Shown here piece after piece: positions 14,766-21,121 of a DNA stretch of 21,121 nt; the first letter of the stretch is position 1, and every line of letters begins with the position of its first letter. This stretch comes from Anaerolineales bacterium (lineage in GTDB: Bacteria > Chloroflexota > Anaerolineae > Anaerolineales > Villigracilaceae). A program made the position numbers and the translations under genes. The notes under the pieces are model-generated. The model did not search any database. It was not told the origin of the DNA and saw only the letters and a program-made list of their open reading frames with translations. The DNA is taken from positions 1 through 21,121 of the forward strand of contig JADLCG010000119.1 in NCBI GenBank assembly GCA_020847355.1. The letters run 5' to 3'.

Positions 14766-16205
14766 CTACTCAAGTTTTTCGGGGGGTTTGGAAATTGAAA
14801 AATAAAATATTTGATTGGTCGCTTCAGTCAGCCGGCAAAAGTGCGCAGGGCGATAGCCTGGAACCCAAACAATGGTATCTCCCGCCGTAAGCAGGGGCCA
14901 ATGCGCGCGCGCGCGTTGCGGTATTTTTTCATTGACCATAAAATCGGATAATTTCTGGGCATGACCATCCATACCGAGCGGTTCAAATTGATCGCCCGCA
15001 CGCCGCGTGCGGAGCATTAAAGGCTCGCTCAGTTTCTCCGCATCCAACCAGACCTGAAACTGATCTTTGTTCTCTTGAGCTTGTTCCTGCGCCAAAGCCG
15101 GGAGATGCCATCTTTCGGCATTGAACTTCCAGCCTGCCGCTAACTCCAACTGTCCGGGTAAATTTACCTGATAAGGAGTATCCGCAAGAATTTGGGGCCA
15201 CAGGTTGAAAGCTAATTTCGCCTCTGGCGTGCAAATATACACTCTCTGCATTTCAAGGAACATATATAAACCGCCCTTTAGATTGACGCGCGTGGACGCG
15301 GCTTGATTATGAATTAAGTCAACGCCGCGTTGGAGGATCGCAAAAGATACGTCTATGCCCGGGCGGAGGTGAAGCATGGCGCGTTTGAGCAGGTTGCGTT
15401 GGAGGCCGAGCGAGCCGTGCGCGAGCCGTTCCAAATCAAAAATAATTTCGCGCTCCCCCATTTCCAGCAGACAATGCTCCCAAGCGAATTGCAGGGTTTC
15501 ATTCAAAAAGTCGTGATCGGTCTTTAGAGATTGAGACATCCGTTGAACGGCTTCTCTAAATTTTGGGTTGTAGCTCTCTAAAGTTGGGAGCAACAAATGA
15601 CGGATTCTATTTCTTTGAAAATTCAATGAGTCGTTGCTCGCGTCGTACTGCGGGCGCATTCCATTCGCTGAGCAAAAGACGACCGTCTCTTCGCGCCAAT
15701 AATTCAACAACGGACGCACAATCGGAATTTCAGAATCAAAGGTCTCAATGATGGTGCGATGCGTCATGCCTTTTAAACCAGCCAGCCCGCTCCCGCGCAA
15801 AAAATGCATTAGGACAGTTTCAACTTGATCGTCCGCAGTGTGACCGACTGCCACCGCTTGAGCGTTGCGTTCACGCGCCAGATTGAACAAAAAACGATAA
15901 CGTAAATTTCTGGCGGCTTCCTCAATGGAAAGTTTTTCTTCTTCGGCATAGGCGCGAACGTCCATCCCGTCAATCACCGAGCCAAGCATCAAGCGCGTCG
16001 CCGTTTTGCCAACCGCTAGAGCGTCGCGCGCGGCATCTGGACGAAGCTGATGATTGAAATGCGCGACAATAAGCTGATAGCCCGCCTGACGTAATGCCTC
16101 CATCAGACACAGGCTATCCGGCCCGCCAGAAACGCCCACTACAATCGGGCGGTCTTTGACGAGCCTGCATTCGTCGCTCAAAACAGCTTCAAAATTTTCA
16201 AGCAT
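14766..16205 (-). CDS. tilS: tRNA(Ile)-lysidine synthase
   Basis: TilS converts C34 of the CAU-anticodon tRNA-Ile to lysidine using ATP and lysine, which switches decoding from AUG to AUA; it is essential in most bacteria. The PP-loop SGGPDS is at 26-31, followed by VAHFNHQLRPDA and the conserved AVGHTADDQVETVLMHFLRG. The C-terminal TilS domain is recognisable from LRTRRAGDQFEPLGM through KLSDFMVNEKIPQ to GDTIVWVPGYRPA. At 479 residues it is of normal full length. It starts seven bases after the epimerase stop codon, with no separate promoter visible, so the two are cotranscribed. Confidence 0.96.
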   Translation of the reverse strand: MLENFEAVLSDECRLVKDRPIVVGVSGGPDSLCLMEALRQAGYQLIVAHFNHQLRPDAARDALAVGKTATRLMLGSVIDGMDVRAYAEEEKLSIEEAARNLRYRFLFNLARERNAQAVAVGHTADDQVETVLMHFLRGSGLAGLKGMTHRTIIETFDSEIPIVRPLLNYWREETVVFCSANGMRPQYDASNDSLNFQRNRIRHLLLPTLESYNPKFREAVQRMSQSLKTDHDFLNETLQFAWEHCLLEMGEREIIFDLERLAHGSLGLQRNLLKRAMLHLRPGIDVSFAILQRGVDLIHNQAASTRVNLKGGLYMFLEMQRVYICTPEAKLAFNLWPQILADTPYQVNLPGQLELAAGWKFNAERWHLPALAQEQAQENKDQFQVWLDAEKLSEPLMLRTRRAGDQFEPLGMDGHAQKLSDFMVNEKIPQRARAHWPLLTAGDTIVWVPGYRPAHFCRLTEATNQIFYFSISKPPEKLE

Positions 16206-16212
16206 GGATCAA

Positions 16213-16617
16213 TTAGATTTGATACAACTCGACCAGCGTTCCGCCGGTGGCTTCAGGATGAATGAACGCATATTGCTTGCCGTCCGCCGCAAGGCGCGGC
16301 TCTTCATTAATAAGCCGAATATTCTTTTGTTTAAGCTGGGCTAACATGCCGGCAATATCGTCCACTTCAAGGCAGATGTGGTGCATCCCGGGACCGCGCT
16401 TGGCTAAATATTTGGCAATGCCCGAATCGGCGCTCGTGGGCAGGACCAATTCAATTTCCGCACCTTGGATCGGTAAAAAAGCGACTTGCGATTTTTCAGC
16501 GGGCACGTCGCGTAATTCATGCAGTTCAATTCCAAGCGCGTCGCGCCAAAAGGCGAGCGATTTTTCCATATCATCCACAACTACGGCGACATGATGAATG
16601 GCTTTTATTTTCGGCAT
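16213..16617 (-). CDS. mce: Methylmalonyl-CoA epimerase (VOC superfamily)
   Basis: This enzyme interconverts (R)- and (S)-methylmalonyl-CoA, linking propionyl-CoA carboxylation to methylmalonyl-CoA mutase and succinyl-CoA. The 134-residue protein has two glyoxalase-type beta-alpha-beta-beta-beta units. Likely metal ligands are His9 (IHHVAVVV), a Glu in IELVLP (near 54-56), His80 (GMHHICLEV) and Glu130 (GTLVELYQ). The tail AFIHPEATGGTLVEL is characteristic of the epimerase subgroup rather than lactoylglutathione lyases. AGAGGA lies three bases before the ATG. It leads a two-gene unit with tilS. No mutase gene is in the window. Confidence 0.92.
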   Translation of the reverse strand: MPKIKAIHHVAVVVDDMEKSLAFWRDALGIELHELRDVPAEKSQVAFLPIQGAEIELVLPTSADSGIAKYLAKRGPGMHHICLEVDDIAGMLAQLKQKNIRLINEEPRLAADGKQYAFIHPEATGGTLVELYQI

Positions 16618-16683
16618 ATTTCCTCTTGAATGATGAGATATTGAATTTTACTTCAAGACTTTCAATCTACAGTCTGAATTTAT

Positions 16684-16811
16684 TGTGACTTACGCAGGTC
16701 AAAATCTTTTGCCGCGAATTACACGAATTATCACGAATTTTTTACCCAATTCGCGTGAATTAGCGACATCGTGCCTGATAAGCTTGATCTCAGAGCTTTG
16801 CGTAAGTCCCG
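16684..16811. mobile_element. MITE-like non-coding element with GACTTACGCA terminal inverted repeats
   Basis: GACTTACGCA at 16687-16696 is matched by the inverse TGCGTAAGTC at 16799-16808; the match is 11 of 12 bases when taken outward (GTGACTTACGCA against GGGACTTACGCA). TTTAT directly outside both ends (16679-16683 and 16812-16816) may be a 5-bp target duplication. Inside there are three CACGAATT/CGCGAATT repeats (16713-16739) and an inverse AATTCGCG (16748-16755). No coding capacity is present. It occupies the gap between the MATE gene end and the epimerase start; I see nothing else convincing in 16618-16892 apart from a weak hairpin. Confidence 0.55.
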
Positions 16812-16868
16812 TTTATAAAAAATAGCGTCTTAAAACAAAATGCGACAACTTTGAATATCTGCAAAATC

Positions 16869-16886
16869 AGCGACAAAGTCATCGCT
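16869..16886 (-). terminator. Weak hairpin after the MATE gene
   Basis: On the minus strand AGCGA pairs with TCGCT across an 8-base loop, six bases after the MATE stop codon, and is followed by GATTTT. It could serve as a weak terminator. Confidence 0.3.
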
Positions 16887-16892
16887 TCAGGC

Positions 16893-18248
16893 TTAGAGGT
16901 TGACCAAATCGTGCATCCATTTTTTGGAGCGAAAGCGCCAAAAGCTGACAAAGGCTTTGGCGACTTCTTCCAACGCCACCGATAAATAGACATAATAGAC
17001 TGGAAAATTAAACACAAACGCGCTGGTATAAGCGACGGGAACGCCGATCAGCCAGATTGAGCAGATTTCCATGATCAAGGCAAAGCGCGTATCTCCGCCG
17101 GCGCGCAATGCGCCAATGAAGGTTGCAAAGTTGAAAATGCGAATCCAGAGGACGCAAGCCATCATCAACATTAGCATTTGGACGTTATGAACGCCTGCGG
17201 GTGTAAGGTCGTACAAACTCGGAATCACTCTCCGCAGTGAAACAATAATCAAGCCAACCAGCCACGCAAACAGCACGCTGGCAATGATGACGCGGCGGAC
17301 AGTTTCATAAGCGCCGGCTTTATCCCCAGCGCCAATCCGATTGCCGACCATCACGGCACAGGCATTGCCCAAACCCATAAAGACCACAAAGCCCAACTCC
17401 TCCATCGTGGCGTTGACTCCGATAGCGGCGATAGCGTCCGTGCTGATGTGCGCGTAAATGCCGTTATAGGTGGCGATGCCAACCGACCAAAATAATTCAT
17501 TAGCCAGCGCAGGTAAAGCGGTTTTCAACACGCGCAAGAAAAAGGCTGGGTCAAATTTGAAAAAATTGAGCGGGTTGACGGAGAGCGGAGTTTTTTGAGC
17601 GTAGACAAAGCCGAGGATCAGAATCAGTTCCAAGGTCCAGCCGGAGGCGGTGGCAATTGCGGCGCCGCGCACGCCTAAGGCAGGCAAGCCGAAGTGACCG
17701 AAGATCAAAATCCAGCCAAAGCAAGTTTTAAAAGCTAAGGCGCAGGCAGTTGCGATCACCGTCATCTTAATCACTTGCACACTGCGTAAAATCGTAATAT
17801 AGGAAGTGGCAATGGCGATGGGGATGTAAGAAAAACCGACAATTTGCAGGTAGCTCACGCCAATGCGAATCACTTCTTGATCGTTCGTAAAGAGGCTCAG
17901 GACTTTATGCGGGAAAAAGAGTGCGGCGCACGTAAACACGGCGGCGATGACTGAAGAAGAGAGCAGGCTCATGCCGAATACTTTTTGGATGGAATCAGTT
18001 TCGCGTTTGCCCCAAAATTGGGCGGTGAAAATAGCCATGCCGCTGGTGATGCCGAAGAGCAAGAGGATCAGCACAAAAAAAACTTGATTGGAAAGCCCTA
18101 GCGCGGCGATGGAAGCTTCGCCTAACTGCCCGACCATGATCACATCCAGCATGTTGAGCGAGGCGTTAATTAATTGTTGAAGCGAGATAGGAAGCGCGAT
18201 GGTCAGCAATTCGCGGATGAAGGCGCGATCTCTAAAAAATTTGAACAT
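16893..18248 (-). CDS. MATE family multidrug/toxin efflux transporter
   Basis: The protein has 451 residues from the chosen start, with about 12 hydrophobic segments in two homologous halves, as in MATE antiporters that export cationic compounds using sodium or proton gradients. Characteristic stretches are ELLTIALPISLQQLINASLN, MLDVIMVGQLGEASIAALGL and, in the second half, ELFWSVGIATYNGIYAHIS and AVMVGNRIGAGDKAGAYETV. The frame is open to an ATG at 18299, which would add 17 residues (MFLSIADEVHCSHWIKY). I prefer the inner ATG because MFKFFRDRAFIRELL is the usual kind of MATE N terminus, but neither start has a good ribosome site. The gene stands alone, between the MITE-like element and the glycosyltransferase operon. 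Confidence 0.9.
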   Translation of the reverse strand: MFKFFRDRAFIRELLTIALPISLQQLINASLNMLDVIMVGQLGEASIAALGLSNQVFFVLILLLFGITSGMAIFTAQFWGKRETDSIQKVFGMSLLSSSVIAAVFTCAALFFPHKVLSLFTNDQEVIRIGVSYLQIVGFSYIPIAIATSYITILRSVQVIKMTVIATACALAFKTCFGWILIFGHFGLPALGVRGAAIATASGWTLELILILGFVYAQKTPLSVNPLNFFKFDPAFFLRVLKTALPALANELFWSVGIATYNGIYAHISTDAIAAIGVNATMEELGFVVFMGLGNACAVMVGNRIGAGDKAGAYETVRRVIIASVLFAWLVGLIIVSLRRVIPSLYDLTPAGVHNVQMLMLMMACVLWIRIFNFATFIGALRAGGDTRFALIMEICSIWLIGVPVAYTSAFVFNFPVYYVYLSVALEEVAKAFVSFWRFRSKKWMHDLVNL

Positions 18249-18365
18249 ATATTTAATCCAGTGTGAACAATGGACTTCATCCGCAATCGAGAGGAACATC
18301 CCGAAAGCTTACGCAAGAAAATTGCAAATGGTAATGTCGGATAAAGTCTAAGCTAAAGCGCCCAA

Positions 18366-18395
18366 CCGCCGCTAAATTAACTAAACTAACGGCGG
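18366..18395 (-). terminator. GC-rich stem-loop after the glycosyltransferase operon
   Basis: On the minus strand CCGCCGTTA and TAGCGGCGG form a 9-bp stem with one G-U pair and a 12-base AT-rich loop, about 40 bases after the glycosyltransferase stop. No T-run follows, so it is more likely an mRNA 3' end stabiliser or a factor-assisted stop than a classical terminator. The rest of 18249-18437 shows no gene. Confidence 0.4.
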
Positions 18396-18437
18396 CAATG
18401 CTGGGTTTGAAGAATAACCGCCGGTAGCGACGGCAAG

Positions 18438-19370
18438 TTATTCTTCTTCTGGCGCTTCGCGGACGATATAGAGCGGGCGCCCCTTGGCTTCGTCATATAG
18501 CCGCCCCATATACTCGCCTAAGACGCCCAACGAAATCAATTGCACGCCGCCTAGAAAAAGCACAGAAATCAAGGTGGTGGTTTGACCTTCAAAAAAATGC
18601 GAGCCAGCCAAACGTAAAATAGCAATGAGCGGAATGGCTAAAATTGAAACGCCAGCCAACGCAAAGCCAAAAAACGTGGCGACTTGTAAGGGAAAATACG
18701 AAAAGCTTGTAATGGCGTTCAAGGCGAGGCGCAACATTTTGCTAAAAGGATATTTGGTAACGCCAGCGACGCGCGCGGCGCGTTTATAGGCGACGCCAAT
18801 TTGTTTGAACCCAACCCAAGCCGACATGCCGCGCGGAAAGCGGTGGCGCTCCTGCATCTGCTTTAACACGTTAACTACTTTGCGATCCATCAAACGGAAA
18901 TCGCCGGTATCTACGGGAATTTTCACGTCGGTGATGCTGTAGATTAAGCGATAGAACATGGCGGCGGTGAATTTCTTGAACCAAGTTTCGCCTTCGCGTT
19001 CGCTCCGCACCGCATAGACGACTTCGTAGCCTTCTTTCCATTTTTTAGCTAGATCGAGAATCACTTCAGGCGGGTCTTGCAAGTCTGCGTCAATAATCAC
19101 GGTCGCATCGCCGCGGGCATAATCCCACCCGGCGGTGATTGCCACTTGATGTCCGAAATTGCGGGCAAAGATGACCGGGCGCACGGTTTTATCCTGAGCG
19201 GCGAGTTCGCGGATTTTGTCCGTCGAGCCGTCGGTCGAGCCGTCGTCTACCAAAATCAATTCCCAAGGTTCGCCAGCAGAATCCATAACTTCTTTGACGC
19301 GGCGATATAGCTCAGGCAGGTTATCAATTTCATTGTAAATTGGAGCAATAATTGAGTAGGTAATTTTCAT
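18438..19370 (-). CDS. Polyprenyl-phosphate glycosyltransferase (GT2, DPM1/GtrB/ArnC-like)
   Basis: This 310-residue enzyme most likely transfers a sugar from a nucleotide sugar to undecaprenyl phosphate on the inner membrane face. The GT-A domain shows YSIIAPIYNE (5-14), LVDDGSTDGS (40-49) and the metal-binding DADLQDPPE (94-102). PRGMSAWVGFKQIGVAYKR and GVTKYPFSKMLRLALNAITS are the signature of the DPM1/GtrB group. Two C-terminal membrane segments (about 227-255 and 264-290) end in LGEYMGRLYDEAKGRPLYIV. A GGCGGA ribosome site lies eight to nine bases before the ATG, 17 bp after the upstream gene, so it is part of the threonine synthase operon. The sugar cannot be predicted. Its product could feed the LCP protein, but that is speculation. 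Confidence 0.93.
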   Translation of the reverse strand: MKITYSIIAPIYNEIDNLPELYRRVKEVMDSAGEPWELILVDDGSTDGSTDKIRELAAQDKTVRPVIFARNFGHQVAITAGWDYARGDATVIIDADLQDPPEVILDLAKKWKEGYEVVYAVRSEREGETWFKKFTAAMFYRLIYSITDVKIPVDTGDFRLMDRKVVNVLKQMQERHRFPRGMSAWVGFKQIGVAYKRAARVAGVTKYPFSKMLRLALNAITSFSYFPLQVATFFGFALAGVSILAIPLIAILRLAGSHFFEGQTTTLISVLFLGGVQLISLGVLGEYMGRLYDEAKGRPLYIVREAPEEE

Positions 19371-19387
19371 AGATTCTTTTCCGCCGG

Positions 19388-20554
19388 TTAAGTGAGAGCG
19401 TTTTTCTTCCTCGTCTTTTTTCTGATCTTTTCAGGAGGCGTAACAAATTGCTTTTCGCCGTCATCGGCAAACGGCGGCAAGCCTAAAATGCGGCGGCGCA
19501 GATATTCCATAATTACCATAACGGAAGCCAGCAAAGGCACGATCAGCAAAGCGCCCATAATCCCTTCCAACAAAGTGGCCGCCATGATAGCGATAAAAAT
19601 CACGGCTTCGTTCATGTGTAAACTGCGTCCCATAATAATAGGGCGCACGAAGAAATTCTTGAGGTTGATCAAGATCAAGTAAACAATCAGCGTGAGACCA
19701 GCCATCAGCAACTTATTCAAGCCCGGGTCGGGAGAGAGGCGAATCCAAGTGGAGCCTTCCAACAAGGCTACGCCTACCGCCAATGCCGCCGCCAAAAAGG
19801 GTCCTACATCTGGAACGAGGGTGAACAGCCCCGCTAGTACGCCCAACACCAAAGCGCCGGGGATGCCCAGAATAAGCCAGGCGATGGTAAAGACAATGCC
19901 AACGACAATCATCAAAACAATTTGTCCGCGCAGGTAGGCGATCCATACATTGCGTAAGCGTTTATATAATTCGCGGACGTCCTCGTGATAATCAGCAGGC
20001 GCGAGGTTGATCAGCCACTCGCGGATCTGGGGCCATTCGCTCATCAGCAAGTAGATGGTCACTAAAATTACCAAGAACCATAAGATATTAACGGAAGTCG
20101 CTTTCAACAAAGTGAGCACTTCCGCCGGCAAAGGCGTGAGAACCGAATCTTGTAAATGGGCAAGCGACTCGCCTAATTGCTCAAAGTGAAAAGCCATGCC
20201 GCCAATTTGAATTGGATATAAAAGTAAGTCGCGCAATTCTGTGGAGAGGTTGAGCAAATCTCTGACGACAATTTGAATTTCATTGAAAAAGATCGGCATC
20301 AATGTAGCGGGGATGCCCACCAAAAAAATCAGCGCGGAAAAGTAAACAATATTCACCGAAGCCGCGCGCGAAAGCTTTGTTCGATCCATCAACACAGCCA
20401 CCGCCGGGCTGATGAGATACGCGACGAAAGCCGCAATGATAAACATCTTCATCGCTTCGTGCGCGTAAATTAAGAAGGCGACAATTCCAAGAAAAAGAAG
20501 AATCCCCACCGTATAACGAAAGGTCAAACTCCATTGATTATTTTTTGTTCTCAT
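19388..20554 (-). CDS. AI-2E (PerM/TqsA) family membrane protein
   Basis: The protein has 388 residues with about eight hydrophobic segments in the usual PerM arrangement. Two or three lie at the N terminus (about 10-90), followed by an amphipathic extracytoplasmic-type region (about 95-150). The C-terminal bundle has IVLMIVVGIVFTIAWLILGI, LVLGVLAGLFTLVPDVGPFL and the family motif region LHMNEAVIFIAIMAATLLEG. The tail is strongly basic (KIRKKTRKKNAL). The family includes AI-2 exporter TqsA and sodium/proton antiporters; nothing here picks one function. Its ATG overlaps the threonine synthase stop codon by four bases (ATGA), so translation is coupled. Confidence 0.9.
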   Translation of the reverse strand: MRTKNNQWSLTFRYTVGILLFLGIVAFLIYAHEAMKMFIIAAFVAYLISPAVAVLMDRTKLSRAASVNIVYFSALIFLVGIPATLMPIFFNEIQIVVRDLLNLSTELRDLLLYPIQIGGMAFHFEQLGESLAHLQDSVLTPLPAEVLTLLKATSVNILWFLVILVTIYLLMSEWPQIREWLINLAPADYHEDVRELYKRLRNVWIAYLRGQIVLMIVVGIVFTIAWLILGIPGALVLGVLAGLFTLVPDVGPFLAAALAVGVALLEGSTWIRLSPDPGLNKLLMAGLTLIVYLILINLKNFFVRPIIMGRSLHMNEAVIFIAIMAATLLEGIMGALLIVPLLASVMVIMEYLRRRILGLPPFADDGEKQFVTPPEKIRKKTRKKNALT

Positions 20555-21121
20555 ATCAGTTTTTTCACCGCATCTAAAGTTGGCTCAATAATTGGGGCGG
20601 ACGGAACCGCCTGCAGAGCGGCGCGCACGTCTTTCAATCCGCTCCCCGTGTTTAACACCAGAATAGGCGTGCCGCTTCTCACTACGCCGGAGGCGACTCC
20701 TTTTACCAGACCGGCATAGGCTGTCGCCCCGGCAGGTTCGGCGAAAACGCCCGCCTTGCCGAGTTCTGCGAGCGCTTGCAGAATCTCTTCATCCGAAACG
20801 GTGATATATGTCCCGCCAGTCGCTTGTGCCGCGCGGACGGCGCGAACGCCGTCACGCGGGAAATCAACTGAAATGCTATCCGCCAGCGTGTGCGCCTTCA
20901 CCGGCTGAAGCGTATCTGTATTTGCATGGAAGGCATTTGCAATTGCGGCGGAGCCTTCCGCTTGCACGCCGATAATACGCGGGAAGTTATCAATCCATCC
21001 GAGCGCTTTCAATTCTTTGAAGCCTTTATGAATTCCAGAGATGATATTGCCGTCGCCGACGGAGACAAAAATTGTCAGGGGAGGATGATTATCCAGCGGG
21101 CTATCCTGCTGATGCCAGTCC
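20551..21121 (-). CDS. thrC: Threonine synthase, C-terminal part (cut by window edge)
   Basis: The frame continues beyond the right edge; about 189 C-terminal residues are visible. Threonine synthase is a PLP enzyme that makes threonine from O-phosphohomoserine. IFVSVGDGNIISGIHKGFKE and PRIIGVQAEGSAAIANAF are diagnostic of the threonine synthase branch of fold-type II PLP enzymes. SISVDFPRDGVRAVRAAQAT, EILQALAELGKAGVFAEPAG and PILVLNTGSGLKD follow in the expected order. The internal TTG at 21012 is not the start, since clear threonine synthase sequence lies before it. It is the first visible gene of an operon with the AI-2E protein and the glycosyltransferase. The PLP lysine lies outside the window. 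Confidence 0.92.
   Translation of the reverse strand, partial: DWHQQDSPLDNHPPLTIFVSVGDGNIISGIHKGFKELKALGWIDNFPRIIGVQAEGSAAIANAFHANTDTLQPVKAHTLADSISVDFPRDGVRAVRAAQATGGTYITVSDEEILQALAELGKAGVFAEPAGATAYAGLVKGVASGVVRSGTPILVLNTGSGLKDVRAALQAVPSAPIIEPTLDAVKKLI

Noticed and set aside
16713..16755. CRISPR-like repeat array
   Set aside because: The CACGAATT/CGCGAATT units are only 8-9 bases long, a few bases apart and have no spacer structure or cas genes. They fit a short interspersed repeat.
18249..18299. Upstream ATG for the MATE transporter at 18299
   Set aside because: It adds 17 residues unlike MATE N termini and has no ribosome site. It is not excluded, but the inner ATG is preferred.
21010..21012. 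TTG as the start codon of threonine synthase
   Set aside because: Conserved threonine synthase sequence (VSVGDGNIISGIHKGF) lies before it in the same frame, so the gene simply continues past the window edge.

Overview
The window is about 21 kb of ordinary bacterial chromosome. It holds 17 genes that I can support, two of them cut by the window edges. The base composition is balanced and GCG/CGC-rich. The proteins look most like those of Chloroflexota, probably class Anaerolineae: Thr/Pro-rich extracellular linkers in LysM and LCP proteins, a 7TM-GAF sensor kinase with an altered H-box, and TPR and beta-sandwich envelope proteins. That placement is inference from protein style; there is no rRNA or other phylogenetic marker here.

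Layout. 1-101 (-): start of a SlyD-like FKBP prolyl isomerase. 251-3757 (+): an ABC-2 type exporter operon (ATPase plus two permeases) with a leader of about 80 nt that can fold into competing hairpins. 3795-4676 (+): an ATP-grasp protein of unknown substrate, apparently with its own leaderless promoter. 4671-8967 (-): a run read from right to left, TPR protein, secreted beta-sandwich protein, mtaB and folD. 9025-13684 (+): a divergent, tightly packed operon of 7TM-GAF histidine-kinase-like protein, double-LysM protein and LCP lipoprotein. 13844-14746 (+): a tyrosine-recombinase-fold protein. 14766-16617 (-): methylmalonyl-CoA epimerase followed by tilS. 16618-16892: intergenic DNA with a MITE-like element. 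16893-18248 (-): a MATE transporter. 18438-21121 (-): an operon of threonine synthase (partial), AI-2E/PerM family membrane protein and polyprenyl-phosphate glycosyltransferase.

How the genes relate. The housekeeping part covers one-carbon metabolism (folD), tRNA modification (mtaB, tilS), threonine synthesis and propionate/methylmalonyl metabolism. The more specific part is envelope-related: the kinase-LysM-LCP operon probably senses something and builds or anchors cell-wall glycopolymer, and the divergent TPR and beta-sandwich genes start from an overlapping promoter.

The two most unusual observations are proteins that keep a full-length fold but have lost signature catalytic residues. The recombinase-like protein has lost its nucleophilic Tyr (Phe288), its first catalytic Arg (Lys164) and both His-box positions, while its reading frame is intact. 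The histidine kinase has Gln558 where the phospho-accepting His should be, with the ATPase boxes preserved. A third theme is promoter architecture: perfect TATAAT boxes lie 6-9 nt from several start codons that lack a Shine-Dalgarno sequence, which points to leaderless mRNAs. I see no CRISPR array, rRNA, tRNA or complete mobile element.
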